A DNA stretch of 64,000 bases from Cellulophaga baltica (GCF_018861125.1 NZ_JAHKQN010000036.1:45309-109308), one strand, 5' to 3'; shown: positions 42,364 through 51,636, counted from the stretch's first letter. The notes: a model not told the origin generated them from the letters alone. Numbers and translations are program-made.

Positions 42364-44769
42364 TTAATAATTATTAATTGTGTAATTTATTTTTAAGTAT
42401 AAAGCTCGTCCGGGCTTTTGTACACGTAAGTTGTCATATAAGGGTTTGTCAAAAATGTTTTTAACATCAAAACTCATTACAGTTTTTTTATCTGGGAATG
42501 CATAGCTGATTCCCAAGTCTTGTGAGATTTGCTCAGGTACTTTAAAAAAATCTGCACCTCCTACACCAGATGGTATATTCAAATAAGAGAATTCACCAGT
42601 AAAGTATAAGCTGTAAAACAGATTTAATCGAGTATTTTCTTGAAATACATCTTTTAGAGAGTACCTTAAACTACCGTTCATGGTGAAAAAAGGAGTGTTT
42701 GGAATATCTATTTCAGTTCCGGCATCAGTAGTGGTTGTTAAATCGAAACGAGAAATATTAAAATTTAATCCTAAATTATTTTTATAACTATAATTTAATT
42801 GTGCATCAACTCCTTTAGATTTAGCATTACCTTGATTTACATAAACAATTAATTCATCATCAACATTTAGCGAGTTTTCAATAGGTAAACCTATTCTATC
42901 GGTTATGTCTCTAATAAAAAAGTTCGATGATACTGTAAATTGGTTTTTCTTAATATTAAAAGCACCAAGTCTAAAACCTAAATTGTAATTGTTACTTTTT
43001 TCTGGTCGAATACTAGTATTGGCTACTACATTATCTCCGTCATTACCAAATACTTCCGTTTCATCTGGTAAGCGAATTGCTTTTTCTGCAGAGGCCAATA
43101 AAGTTAATTTTGGATGTATAGCAAATGATGTTACAAAACCATATCCATCATCTTTATTGTTTGAACTAACAACTTCATCAACAACAATACTGTTGCCATT
43201 TTCATCTTGAGCTATTGCAGGGTCAATACTAATTGTTTTTTGATGGTAATATTTACCAAATACGCTCGCTCTTAATTTTTGGTCAAGTGTTACTAATTCG
43301 TAAGTTAAAGCGTAAATATTTTTATGTAAATCTCTTGTGCCAATAAATGTGTTTTCTAAAAGAGACAACAGAGGATCGCTATCTTCTCTATCAATACCAC
43401 TGTAAGAATGATTAGCCAAAAATTTATGGTGATCATTTATTTTATATGACAAACCAGTTCTTATTGATGCTACTTTTCTTTCAATTTTAGCTAAGGTTGG
43501 TCCACCTTCTTGTTGAGAACCCCAAGTGTATTCATATTCATCGCCTTTAAAATCAATTGCTCTTTCGCCACTCCAACTATAAGCAGCGGCGACGGTATCA
43601 TTTACGGTACGATTTCGGCTACCATACAAACCGTTTATATTTATAGCTAAACCTTTGGTTAAAAAATCATCTTTTTGATATATTAAATTTGCTAATAATG
43701 CATCAGACTCTAAAAAACGATCTTTATATGGTCGAATAGTCATAAAAGCACCATGTTGAACTTCTTTATAATCATCAGAAGCAGTAACTCCAATAAAAAA
43801 CTGGTCAGCCCAACTAACATTTGTATACCCTATTTGTGCCATACCACCAGTAGATCTGTAGACATCATTAAATCGTCTGGCTGTAATTGGTGTTTGTACA
43901 CCTCCTAAACCTGTAACAACAATAGCTCTACCAGACACTTTGTAATTATTATCAGAATAATTATTAAATAAAGAAGTTTTTATTGTAAAACCAGATTTAT
44001 CAAAATGATATAAACCATTTACACTAGCTTGAATTGTATTAAAAGAACCATAGGAAACAGCTGCATTAAAAAAATCTTTTGACCCTTTATGTAATACCAC
44101 ATTAATAGCGCCACCTAAAGCATCATCAGATAAATGACCAGGAACAACACCTTTGTATACCTCAATATTTTTTATCATTGATGGCGGGATGCTATTTAAG
44201 CTAAATGATGATCCGTAAACTGAACTCGGAATACCATCAATAAATATTTTAATAGAACTCCCAGACAACCCATTCAAGCTATAGTTGACTTCGGAGCCTA
44301 AACCACCATTTTGACGAATTTTTACACCAACAGTAGTATTTAATAAATCGTTAGTTTGAATGTTTCTAAGGCTTGCTTCTTTTGTTTTTATGACATTTAC
44401 AGCATAGCCTGAAGTTTCTTTTTCAGTCTCTATACTTTTGCCGTTAATTACAACTTCACTTAATTGATTCATTTTTTTACTCAAACGAATGATAATAGTG
44501 TTGTATTCCTTGTCAATATTTATAGAAACCTTCTTGTTGTCTGCTTCAATTGTAGAAATTGAAAGCTCGTAAGTATTGTATTGCAGTTTGTCTATTTCAA
44601 ATTTACCGTCAAAATCACTTATAGCGCTACGGTTAGTTCCTAGCACTTTAATATGGGCATTTATAACAGGTGAATCATCTTCTAATACCACAGTACCAGA
44701 TATTAAACCTGTTTGAGAGTGAATTATATTGAAAAATAATAACGTAATTACAAAAATTATATATCTCAT
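42364..44769 (-). CDS. TonB-dependent outer-membrane receptor
   Basis: 801 residues: signal peptide (IIFVITLLFFNIIHSQ), a carboxypeptidase-regulatory-like domain (LISGTVVLEDDSPVINAHIKV, 20-100), a plug (VGVKIRQNGGLGSEVNYSLNGLSG, IKNIEVYKGVVPGHLSDDALGGAINVV) and a barrel ending in the aromatic-rich C-terminus YLKINYTINNY. The plug and size match siderophore/metal receptors rather than SusC. A promoter match TACATTTG (minus strand, 44798-44805) stands about 30 bp before the start. Confidence 0.92.
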   Translation of the reverse strand: MRYIIFVITLLFFNIIHSQTGLISGTVVLEDDSPVINAHIKVLGTNRSAISDFDGKFEIDKLQYNTYELSISTIEADNKKVSINIDKEYNTIIIRLSKKMNQLSEVVINGKSIETEKETSGYAVNVIKTKEASLRNIQTNDLLNTTVGVKIRQNGGLGSEVNYSLNGLSGSSIKIFIDGIPSSVYGSSFSLNSIPPSMIKNIEVYKGVVPGHLSDDALGGAINVVLHKGSKDFFNAAVSYGSFNTIQASVNGLYHFDKSGFTIKTSLFNNYSDNNYKVSGRAIVVTGLGGVQTPITARRFNDVYRSTGGMAQIGYTNVSWADQFFIGVTASDDYKEVQHGAFMTIRPYKDRFLESDALLANLIYQKDDFLTKGLAININGLYGSRNRTVNDTVAAAYSWSGERAIDFKGDEYEYTWGSQQEGGPTLAKIERKVASIRTGLSYKINDHHKFLANHSYSGIDREDSDPLLSLLENTFIGTRDLHKNIYALTYELVTLDQKLRASVFGKYYHQKTISIDPAIAQDENGNSIVVDEVVSSNNKDDGYGFVTSFAIHPKLTLLASAEKAIRLPDETEVFGNDGDNVVANTSIRPEKSNNYNLGFRLGAFNIKKNQFTVSSNFFIRDITDRIGLPIENSLNVDDELIVYVNQGNAKSKGVDAQLNYSYKNNLGLNFNISRFDLTTTTDAGTEIDIPNTPFFTMNGSLRYSLKDVFQENTRLNLFYSLYFTGEFSYLNIPSGVGGADFFKVPEQISQDLGISYAFPDKKTVMSFDVKNIFDKPLYDNLRVQKPGRALYLKINYTINNY

Positions 44770-44797
44770 TTATTTAGACTGAATAAAAATAAAGTCG

Positions 44798-44805
44798 CAA
44801 ATGTA
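44798..44805 (-). promoter_or_regulatory. -7 box of the TonB receptor operon
   Basis: TACATTTG on the minus strand fits TAnnTTTG, 29 bp upstream of the receptor ATG. No Fur-like box is obvious. The remaining intergenic DNA up to 45017 is AT-rich and shows nothing else. Confidence 0.6.
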
Positions 44806-45017
44806 TATAATAATTAAGACTAGTTTTATTCTAAAATGACGCGTTTTTGATATATAAAATATGGAAATTAATTTAACAATATTAAGTATTTGTAATACAG
44901 TATTTTATATTATTTTTTAAATAAGAATTAATATAAAATCCGTCATAAAAAAGTTAAATTTTAAGAACTAAAGTAGTTGAAGTTGTCAAGAAGTAAATAG
45001 TATTTAAGTAATTAATT

Positions 45018-45778
45018 CTAAAGGTTATTAACACTTTCTAATTTTTTTGACTCTCTAATCAAAGCTTTGGCAAGAACGGTTGTAGCATCAATAATTAAGC
45101 TGTTTTCAATTTTTTGATATTGAATTGCTAACGGGATTTCAGTACATCCTAAAATTACAGCCTCGGCTCCTTTTCTTGATAAATATGTGGCAGCCATACT
45201 TAAATTTTCTTTTGCTTTTTCATTCACAGGATTAGAAAAAGCCTTAATACCATAACTGGTATCATAAATTGAAGGGTGAACAAATAAATCTTGTATGTCT
45301 TCTGAAGGTTGAATAACTCCAATGTTATATTTAGATAAAACTACTGGAACTATACTTTTGCAAGTATAGTTCCAGTAGTTCCTAAAACACCTACTTTCTT
45401 TATTTCAGGGTATTCTTTTGATATGTGTTTAGCAACCTCTTCAATCAAATTGACCAAAACACAAGATTCTGGAATACTTTTTTCGATTAAACTTAAAATA
45501 GGTTTAGCATGAGCTGTATTGCAAGGTATTCCAATAATAGTGGAACCACTTGCTATTAGCGAAGCTATAATTTCAGCAATTGCAATACCAGGATTGGTGT
45601 CTGTTTCACCAAGTAAATATTTTGTACGATCAATGATTTTATGGGGTACAGATAACATTGAAACAGGTAAATGCTCTTGATCAGATGTTGCTTCTGTTAA
45701 ATCGTATACTTTTTTTATTAAATCGATACCTGCATAACTACCAACACCGCCAACTATACCTATCATTTTATTAGTCAT
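45018..45778 (-). pseudogene. Aspartate/glutamate racemase-family gene, frameshifted
   Basis: Two frames together span about 250 residues of an Asp/Glu racemase: MIGIVGGVGSYAGIDLIKK and the first catalytic cysteine (IGIPCNTAHAKP) in 45350-45778, and the second (AVILGCTEIPLA) in the frame ending at 45018. The first frame stops at KV in a perfect palindrome (45339-45380); the second continues VLSKYNIGVIQPSED and AFSNPVNEKAKENLS. The two halves are out of frame, so full-length enzyme is not made. The gene has no close neighbour and is preceded by a gap of about 150 bp. Confidence 0.85.
45339..45380. repeat. Perfect 19 bp palindrome inside the racemase gene
   Basis: AACTACTGGAACTATACTT (45339-45357), loop TTGC, and its exact complement (45362-45380). 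It lies at the point where the racemase reading frame breaks and explains the stop codon. Confidence 0.92.
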
Positions 45779-45860
45779 ATTCTAATTTTAAAAAGATGTA
45801 AAATAAAGCTAAGCAGACTTAAAACTGTAATAAAACTATTATAAATTTTATTAGAATAAT

Positions 45861-45902
45861 AAAGCCTTCAACAAAATAAAGTTTATTTTATTGAAGGCTT
45901 TT
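45861..45902. terminator. Terminator of the DsbA-like gene
   Basis: AAAGCCTTCAAC and GTTGAAGGCTTT-type arms extend to a roughly 20 bp stem with one mismatch (45861-45901) and T-rich ends. Confidence 0.85.
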
Positions 45903-45926
45903 AGTAAGAAGTACTAGCATATTTTT

Positions 45927-46577
45927 TTATGCATCTTCATTTAATAGTTGCGTGAGTACTTCTTTAAAAACAGTTACAGGTTGTGCGCCTGTAACAGCGC
46001 TTTTTCTGTTAAAAACAACAGTTGGTACAGAGTTTACACCTAAACTGTGCCAATATTTTTCAGTGTCTTTTACTTTGTTTCTAACGGTATTGTCTTCTAT
46101 AAATTTAAAAGCTTCGGTAGCATTTAAACCAATAGTCTCTAATTCTGTTTCTAAAACTTCTTTTTTAGAAACATCTTTGCGTTCTCCAAAAAATGCGTTC
46201 ATTAAACGCATTTTAAGTTCTGTCTGTTTGCCTTGTTGGTGTGCATATTCTAAAAGCACATGAGCGTCAAAGGTGTTAACCATACGCATGCCTTTAAAAT
46301 AATCAAAAGTAAAACCAAGTTCAGCGCCAAACTCCGTTAAGCGTTCTTGAGATTCTTTTTGTTGTTCACGTGTTGATCCATATTTTTCAGTAATATGTTC
46401 TTCAACATCTTGACCTTCAACAGGCATATGTGGGTTCAATTCAAAAGGTTGCCATTCCAATTCAATTTTATCTTCTATTCCCATTTCTTTTATAGCTTGT
46501 TCTAAACGTTTGTACCCAACAGCACACCATGGGCAAACTATATCAGAAACAACATCTATTTTTATTTTATCAGCCAT
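45927..46577 (-). CDS. DsbA-family (FrnE-like) oxidoreductase
   Basis: 216 residues, no signal peptide. DSBA-like thioredoxin fold with CPWC near the N-terminus (DVVSDIVCPWCAVGYKRLEQA), ELEWQPFELNPHMPVEGQDV, NTFDAHVLLEYAHQQGKQ and the cis-Pro loop GVNSVPTVVFN. This is the cytosolic FrnE/2-hydroxychromene isomerase-like branch, a disulfide or quinoid-redox enzyme. Its start is 2 bp after the EthD gene, so it is third in a redox/detoxification operon. Confidence 0.9.
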   Translation of the reverse strand: MADKIKIDVVSDIVCPWCAVGYKRLEQAIKEMGIEDKIELEWQPFELNPHMPVEGQDVEEHITEKYGSTREQQKESQERLTEFGAELGFTFDYFKGMRMVNTFDAHVLLEYAHQQGKQTELKMRLMNAFFGERKDVSKKEVLETELETIGLNATEAFKFIEDNTVRNKVKDTEKYWHSLGVNSVPTVVFNRKSAVTGAQPVTVFKEVLTQLLNEDA

Positions 46578-46579
46578 AA

Positions 46580-46894
46580 TTAAAAAGTTACAAGTTCATT
46601 AATTTGAAGTTCACCATCTACATTGCTATAGTTTTTAACATCTGCAGCAAATGTTGCAGCGTGTGGACCAAATGCTTTTTGAAATGATGCAATGTCATTA
46701 AACTTTAAATGAGCAATTGCAACATATGGTGCAGGTTGATCAGGGGCACCATTTCCGATACCTAAATCTAATTCAACCTCCTTTAAATCATCACCTAGAG
46801 CTTCAATGACCATTGGTAAATGATTGTTTTTATAATAGTCGGTATCAAACTTAACAGTATTACCGTTCTTATACATTACAGATACTTTAATCAT
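46580..46894 (-). CDS. EthD-family protein
   Basis: 104 residues, cytosolic. The pattern MIKVSVMYKNGNTVKFDTDYYKNNHLPMV, then YVAIAHLKFNDIASFQKAF and PHAATFAADVKNYSNV, matches the EthD/dimeric alpha-beta barrel family, small enzymes linked to oxidative degradation of small organic compounds. It sits between a short-chain dehydrogenase and a DsbA-like protein gene on one strand. Confidence 0.88.
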   Translation of the reverse strand: MIKVSVMYKNGNTVKFDTDYYKNNHLPMVIEALGDDLKEVELDLGIGNGAPDQPAPYVAIAHLKFNDIASFQKAFGPHAATFAADVKNYSNVDGELQINELVTF

Positions 46895-46914
46895 ATTATT
46901 ATAATTTTTATTAG

Positions 46915-47649
46915 TTATTCAGAAAGGTCAGCTAAAACTATATTTTCAGAAAACCCTTGGTATGCACTTTCGAATTGTTTAGCCATAGCATCAGGGAATA
47001 AGTGAAATTCACCAGATTTTATTGCGGCAACAATACTTTCTGATACTTCAGATGTTGGTGCGGCATCCGTAAAACCTGCTTTACTAGCCATATCTGTATC
47101 AATTGGTCCTGGGTGAACACTCAATATATTTACACCCTTTGGCCCTAATTCAGCTCTTAGTCCTTGAGTTAAAGAATATGAAGCTGCCTTTGATGCAGAA
47201 TACGTTGATAATTGCGGGAAATTTTTAATTGAAGCAACAGAGTTTAGTTGAACTAAAGTTCCTTTTTTAGCTTCTAAAGTTGAAGAAAAGGCATTTGCTA
47301 TACGTAATAGACCAAAAGCATTTACTTGTAATTGTAAATTAAAGTCCTCTTCAACCCCGTTGTCAATGGTACCTTTGGGTGTTCCGATACCGGCATTATT
47401 TACAACAATATCAACATCAGTTGCGTTTTTTGCTAATTCGTTGATTGATGCTGTATCTGACACGTCAGCTTTAAGGGTTACTACTTTTTGTTCGTATTTT
47501 TCTTCAAGTTCTTTAGTAGAATCTACATCTCTTACTGCTAAGTATACTTTTTTAGCACCATGATTAATAAAAGATTCTACAATTGCTTTTCCAATACCTC
47601 TGTTAGCACCGGTTACTAAAGCTATTTTATTTTCTATAGTTGTACTCAT
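46915..47649 (-). CDS. SDR-family oxidoreductase
   Basis: 244 residues, full-length classical SDR: nucleotide-binding VTGANRGIGKAIV, NNAGIGTPKG, catalytic serine (LNSVASI), YSASKAASYSL (Tyr/Lys) and VHPGPIDTDM. Reduces or oxidises a carbonyl/alcohol with NAD(P); substrate unknown. First gene of the SDR-EthD-DsbA unit; a strong terminator separates it from the AhpD-like gene upstream. Confidence 0.92.
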   Translation of the reverse strand: MSTTIENKIALVTGANRGIGKAIVESFINHGAKKVYLAVRDVDSTKELEEKYEQKVVTLKADVSDTASINELAKNATDVDIVVNNAGIGTPKGTIDNGVEEDFNLQLQVNAFGLLRIANAFSSTLEAKKGTLVQLNSVASIKNFPQLSTYSASKAASYSLTQGLRAELGPKGVNILSVHPGPIDTDMASKAGFTDAAPTSEVSESIVAAIKSGEFHLFPDAMAKQFESAYQGFSENIVLADLSE

Positions 47650-47744
47650 GTTTTATATTTTAACTCTGTTATTATTAATTTATTTTAAAGATTATTTGAT
47701 ATGTTTTGTGTTTTTAAGTCTAACAAAAGTTCTCTAAAAAAAAT

Positions 47745-47773
47745 AAACCTTCCGTATAATATACGGAAGGTTT
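47745..47773. terminator. Strong terminator between AhpD-like and SDR genes
   Basis: AAACCTTCCGTATA (47745-47758) and its exact complement (47760-47773) form a 14 bp stem, T-rich on both sides. Confidence 0.85.
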
Positions 47774-47824
47774 AAAATAGCCAATCTTCTGTATTATAAA
47801 ATTACATTTGGCGATAGATGTTTA

Positions 47825-48376
47825 TTATTTTTTAGACCAAGCAAATTTTTCAAATGGAGCATCTACTGGGGTATGAGCAATATGGTTTGTGTAATTGCTT
47901 ATTACTTTTTGAGAAACGCCTAAAATAATTTCTAATACTTGTTGCTCACTGTAACCAGCTGCATAAAAAGTATCTAAATCTTCTTGTGTTACATTACCAC
48001 GGTTACGAACAACAGTTAAAGTCATTGTGCGTAAAGCCTCCAATTTTGCATCAGCAAGTGGAGTTTCGTTTCGTAAAGCTTCAGTAATACTTTCGTTAAC
48101 TTTCATCATGCCAGCAATTGCCGTATGTGCAGGTACACAGTAGTGACATTCGTGCTCTACATTAATAGTTTGCCAAACAACAGTTAATTCTTCTTCGTTA
48201 AATGAAGTATTTGTAAATAACTCATGTAATGTTTGGTAAGCTTTAAGTGTTTCAGGAGAACTAGCTAATACACCATGTAGACCAGGAATCATACCAAACC
48301 CTTTTAAAGACCCTTCTAATAAAGGTTTACTTTCTGCTGGTGCTGATTCAATGTTGTGTACTTTTAAAGTTGTCAT
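47825..48376 (-). CDS. Carboxymuconolactone decarboxylase/AhpD-family protein
   Basis: 183 residues, cytosolic helical protein. The AhpD-type redox motif ECHYCVPAHTAIA gives CxxC with the histidine, and LASSPETLKAYQTLHELF plus VLEIILGVSQKVISNYTNHIA are family hallmarks. Such proteins act as alkylhydroperoxidases or decarboxylases. A palindrome overlapping its promoter region (48417-48432) matches one in front of the adjacent tetR gene, so it is probably TetR-repressed. Confidence 0.9.
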   Translation of the reverse strand: MTTLKVHNIESAPAESKPLLEGSLKGFGMIPGLHGVLASSPETLKAYQTLHELFTNTSFNEEELTVVWQTINVEHECHYCVPAHTAIAGMMKVNESITEALRNETPLADAKLEALRTMTLTVVRNRGNVTQEDLDTFYAAGYSEQQVLEIILGVSQKVISNYTNHIAHTPVDAPFEKFAWSKK

Positions 48377-48416
48377 AATTTTTAATTTTTATTGATTTAT
48401 AAAATATTTAATTTAT

Positions 48417-48432
48417 CTAAGCAATCGCTTAG
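48417..48432. promoter_or_regulatory. Palindromic operator upstream of the AhpD-like gene
   Basis: CTAAGCAATCGCTTAG, a perfect 6+4+6 palindrome, lies about 40 bp before the AhpD-like start, over the likely -33 region. The related CTAAGCACTTGCTTTG stands at the tetR promoter. Confidence 0.65.
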
Positions 48433-48450
48433 TTTTGTGTTAAAAAAAAG

Positions 48451-49014
48451 TTACATGTTAGTAAACGTAACTTCAATTATATTTTCTAGTTGAGTTTTGT
48501 TGAATACTTTTGATGCAATTGATAAGCCTAAAAGTGTATTCATTAAATAATCAGCTTGTTTTTCTATGAACGTATTTTCTAATTGGTCGTCTTGTTTTAG
48601 ATTACTTACAAATAAATCTCTAATTTCATTTGCAAATTTTTTAAGCTCAAGCATAACCTCAGGTTCATCTTCATCTTTTATTTCATTTACTGAGTTTGTT
48701 ACCAAGCACCCCTTACGTAAATTTCCTTCTTTTGAAAACTCAAGAAAGTCATAAAAATATTGCTTTATACCTGTAATACCATTGTTAGAATTTTTCAACT
48801 TTTCTTTAATAGTATTAATTTCAGTCTTATAAAATTTGATACTTTCTAAAAATACGCCCTGTTTATTTTTAAAACTAGAGTAGATTGAGAATTGATTTAT
48901 TCCCATTTCTTTTTCAAGCATACGTACCGAAGTAGCTTCATAGCCATTACGCCAAAAAAGCCCCATTGCCTTTTTGATCACTTCTTCTTCGTTATATTGC
49001 TTTTTACGTGCCAT
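48451..49014 (-). CDS. TetR/AcrR-family transcriptional regulator
   Basis: 187 residues: N-terminal HTH (VIKKAMGLFWRNGYEATSVRMLEKEMGINQFSIYSSFKNKQG, about 10-55) and a helical ligand domain (FYDFLEFSKEGNLRKGCLVTNSVNEIKDE) that resembles the TetR_C AcrR/YcdC group with LxKGC. It lies just upstream of the AhpD-like gene on the same strand. Likely represses itself and that gene through the shared CTAAGC palindromes; the inducer is unknown. Confidence 0.9.
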   Translation of the reverse strand: MARKKQYNEEEVIKKAMGLFWRNGYEATSVRMLEKEMGINQFSIYSSFKNKQGVFLESIKFYKTEINTIKEKLKNSNNGITGIKQYFYDFLEFSKEGNLRKGCLVTNSVNEIKDEDEPEVMLELKKFANEIRDLFVSNLKQDDQLENTFIEKQADYLMNTLLGLSIASKVFNKTQLENIIEVTFTNM

Positions 49015-49033
49015 TAGTTTGTAAAATACAATA

Positions 49034-49054
49034 CAAAACTAAGCACTTGCTTTG
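49034..49054 (-). promoter_or_regulatory. tetR promoter with overlapping operator
   Basis: On the minus strand TAGTTTTG (49034-49041) fits the -7 element. It overlaps CTAAGCACTTGCTTTG (plus strand, 49039-49054), a near-palindrome that matches 48417-48432 in 13 of 16 positions by eye. Binding here would block the promoter, which suggests autorepression. Confidence 0.65.
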
Positions 49055-49104
49055 AAATAGAAAATTATTTAACTTTTTTTTATGTAATAATCGGTATAAT
49101 AGGT

Positions 49105-49905
49105 TTATTTAGAGTTGATTAGTTGTTCTAAGATTCGTTCAACGCCATAATTGTCATTGCTCGTAGTTTTGTAGTTAGCCGTTTTAATAACATTAGGGTG
49201 TGCATTTTCCATAGCAAAACTATAGTCTGCTAACTCAAGCATTTCAATATCATTATTGTAATCGCCAAATACTAACAGCTCATGTGGTTGTATGTTGTTT
49301 AGTTTCATTACTTTTTCAAGAGCAAAACCTTTGTTAGCGTCGTTACTTGAAATATCAACCCAATTTTGACCAGATATTTTTACTTTTAATTGATCTTGTA
49401 GATATGATACAGCAGGATAAATATATTTTTCAGAGCTCTCAAAATGATAAATAGCAACTTTAACAATATCTCCATCAAAATCGTATAAGTTATCTATTAG
49501 TTCATATTTTGCATAATATTCTTTTGTTTTTTCAACAAATTCAGGGGAATTGCCTAGCAAATAGGCTGAATCTTTAGCACACAAAACCGGATACATATTG
49601 CTATGGTTACTCAATGTTTTTATGATCTCATCCTTAGCGTCAGAAGGTAAGTGTGTTAATACAATTTCATTTTCATTTTGTTTCGCGTAACCCCCATTTT
49701 CTGAAACTACTATTATCTCATCTTTTATTGTAGCAAGCTTATCTACAATACTGTGATATTGTCTACCACTTGCGGCAACAAATAAAATATTTCGTTTTTT
49801 AAGTTCTTCATACAATTCAAAAAAGCGATTACTTACTTCATGGTTTGAATTAAGGAGTGTTCCATCCATATCAGTAACCACCATTTTTATCTGAGATAAA
49901 TCCAT
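49105..49905 (-). CDS. Cof-type HAD-superfamily hydrolase
   Basis: 266 residues. HAD phosphatase with motif I VVTDMDGTLLNSNH (nucleophile Asp11, Asp13), motif II FVAASGRQYHS, the C2B cap (about 85-190) and motif IV VFGDYNNDIEML. Cof-type enzymes dephosphorylate sugar phosphates, flavin or pyridoxal phosphates; substrate cannot be told from sequence. Divergent from the yjbQ-like gene, with 98 bp between starts. Confidence 0.92.
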   Translation of the reverse strand: MDLSQIKMVVTDMDGTLLNSNHEVSNRFFELYEELKKRNILFVAASGRQYHSIVDKLATIKDEIIVVSENGGYAKQNENEIVLTHLPSDAKDEIIKTLSNHSNMYPVLCAKDSAYLLGNSPEFVEKTKEYYAKYELIDNLYDFDGDIVKVAIYHFESSEKYIYPAVSYLQDQLKVKISGQNWVDISSNDANKGFALEKVMKLNNIQPHELLVFGDYNNDIEMLELADYSFAMENAHPNVIKTANYKTTSNDNYGVERILEQLINSK

Positions 49906-50003
49906 AGTCTACATATTAGAAGCTATAAAGTTATTTGATAACTGTTTAAAAATGGCAAAAAAATAGGATAAGTTTGTATTAAGAATTTCTTAATTACGAA
50001 TAA

Positions 50004-50426
50004 ATGAATTTTTATCAGAATGAAATACGGTTAACTGCGTATCATAGGGGTTTTCATATTATTACACGTGATGTTATTGAGGCGTTGCCTGAAATTAAAA
50101 ATATTAATATAGGAATGCTTCAGGTTTTTATAAAGCATACTTCTGCTAGCTTAACTATAAATGAGAATGCAGATCCTACAGTTCGGTTAGATTTTGAAAG
50201 TCATATAAACGTGATGGTTCCTGAGAAACAACCTTATTATAAACATGATTATGAAGGTGATGATGATATGCCTGCACACATAAAAGCATCATTAATGGGA
50301 GCCTCAGTTCAAATACCAATTACCAAAGGAAAATTAAATTTAGGTATTTGGCAAGGTATATATTTATGTGAACACCGCGATTATGCCTCAGGTAGAACTA
50401 TTGTTATTACAGCTTTTGGAGCTTAG
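50004..50426 (+). CDS. YjbQ-family protein (secondary thiamine-phosphate synthase)
   Basis: 140 residues, complete YjbQ/UPF0047 domain: GMLQVFIKHTSASLTINENADPTVRLDF, PAHIKASLMGASVQIPI and CEHRDYASGRTIVITAFG. The family has weak thiamine-phosphate synthase activity in vitro; its main role is unclear. Convergent with the DUF4870 gene, the stop codons overlapping by 4 bp. Confidence 0.92.
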   Translation: MNFYQNEIRLTAYHRGFHIITRDVIEALPEIKNINIGMLQVFIKHTSASLTINENADPTVRLDFESHINVMVPEKQPYYKHDYEGDDDMPAHIKASLMGASVQIPITKGKLNLGIWQGIYLCEHRDYASGRTIVITAFGA

Positions 50427-50812
50427 CTAATAAAGTTAATTGTCAATGGGTATTTGTAAAACTCTCCTTTAGAAGCGGAAACACCACCTAAGATTGGATA
50501 TATAATTAATAGGATGGCAAGTGGAATTGCAACTAAACTTAAAATTCCCATAATTATGAATCCGATAAGCACAAACATTAATATAAAGGAAATAAAAAAT
50601 AGGAAGCCAAAAATAAAAGAGTAGAGTAGTAAGCTTAATTGGTAATTTAAAATATGTTTACCATGTGCATCCATTCCTTTAATTTCTTCCTTTTTAGTTG
50701 TCCATAATATTAAGGGCACTATAAGGCCGAAAAATCCAAAAAAGTTTAAAAGTTGGCTGTAGTGTACTAATGCTAAAGTGCTGTTGTCTTCTTTTAAAAA
50801 ATCATCATTCAT
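50423..50812 (-). CDS. DUF4870-domain membrane protein
   Basis: 129 residues with three transmembrane helices (LLNFFGFFGLIVPLILWTTKK; FIFGFLFFISFILMFVLIGF; LVAIPLAILLIIYPILGGVSA) and the DUF4870 hallmark DAHGKHILNYQLSLLLY between the first two. A small integral membrane protein of unknown function, common in Flavobacteriia. Monocistronic. Confidence 0.9.
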   Translation of the reverse strand: MNDDFLKEDNSTLALVHYSQLLNFFGFFGLIVPLILWTTKKEEIKGMDAHGKHILNYQLSLLLYSFIFGFLFFISFILMFVLIGFIIMGILSLVAIPLAILLIIYPILGGVSASKGEFYKYPLTINFIS

Positions 50813-50904
50813 ATAAAAAAAATCATTTTAATAACGGTATTTTAGTAAACGTAGGTTTTTAAAATAAATTTGTTTTAAACGTAGATAATTTTGAGATAAG
50901 GTAT

Positions 50905-50937
50905 AAAAAAATCCGATTCGTGAGAATCGGATTTTTT
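50905..50937. terminator. Terminator of the thrS-infC-rpmI-rplT operon
   Basis: AAAAAATCCGATTC and its complement pair around the tetraloop GTGA, with T-run in the minus-strand direction; it lies 24 bp after the rplT stop. Confidence 0.9.
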
Positions 50938-50960
50938 ATAAGCGAGATATATTGTTATTG

Positions 50961-51305
50961 TTACTTTATTTTTTGAACGATAGCTTTGAAAGCATCTGGG
51001 TGGTTCATAGCTAAATCTGCTAAAACCTTACGGTTTAATTCGATGTTGTTAGCTTTTACTTTCCCCATAAACTGAGAATAAGACATTCCGTGTAAACGAG
51101 CACCTGCATTAATACGAGTGATCCATAATGAACGGAAATTTCTTTTCTTATTTCTACGGTCTCTGTAAGCATATAACATTGCTTTTTCAACCGCATTTTT
51201 AGCTACTGTCCAAACGTTTTTACGTCTTCCAAAGTAACCTTTGGCTTGCTTCATTACCTTTTTTCTTCTGGCTCTTGAAGCAACTGAATTTACTGATCTT
51301 GGCAT
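50961..51305 (-). CDS. rplT: 50S ribosomal protein L20
   Basis: 114 residues from the ATG at 51303-51305 ([30 protein letters not shown]), the universal start of L20; the frame extends 11 codons further but that part is not conserved. Basic helical N-terminus binds 23S rRNA early in assembly; globular C-terminus follows ([26 protein letters not shown]). Last gene of the operon, before a strong terminator. Confidence 0.97.
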   Translation of the reverse strand: MPRSVNSVASRARRKKVMKQAKGYFGRRKNVWTVAKNAVEKAMLYAYRDRRNKKRNFRSLWITRINAGARLHGMSYSQFMGKVKANNIELNRKVLADLAMNHPDAFKAIVQKIK

Positions 51306-51398
51306 ACTTTTAAATTGTTTTTTGTAGTAGGCGGTCAAATATCGACACTTTTTTTAAGCCTAACTCCATGGTTAATAATTAATTACCTGAAAGAATGA

Positions 51399-51596
51399 TT
51401 ACTTTAAACGTAATTGTTCTTTAATACTGTTAACATCTGACTCATGTACTAAACCTGAGTGAGTTAACGCAAGCTTACGCTTTTTAGACTTCTTCGTTAG
51501 AATGTGGCTTTTAAAAGCGTGCTTTCTTTTAATTTTACCAGTACCTGTAAGCTTAAAACGCTTTTTAGCACTAGATTTTGTTTTTTGTTTAGGCAT
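51399..51596 (-). CDS. rpmI: 50S ribosomal protein L35
   Basis: 65 residues, basic: [20 protein letters not shown], then [21 protein letters not shown], the standard L35 sequence. Encoded between infC and rplT, as in most bacteria. A 111 bp leader with a hairpin separates it from infC. Confidence 0.97.
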   Translation of the reverse strand: MPKQKTKSSAKKRFKLTGTGKIKRKHAFKSHILTKKSKKRKLALTHSGLVHESDVNSIKEQLRLK

Positions 51597-51636
51597 CTTG
51601 TTCCTAGTTTATTAATTTATCTCGCTTATTTTTATT

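Noticed and set aside
45018..45778. Programmed frameshift in the racemase
   Set aside because: There is no slippery heptamer at the break, and the perfect palindrome itself brings the stop and replaces coding sequence; mutation is the simpler reading.
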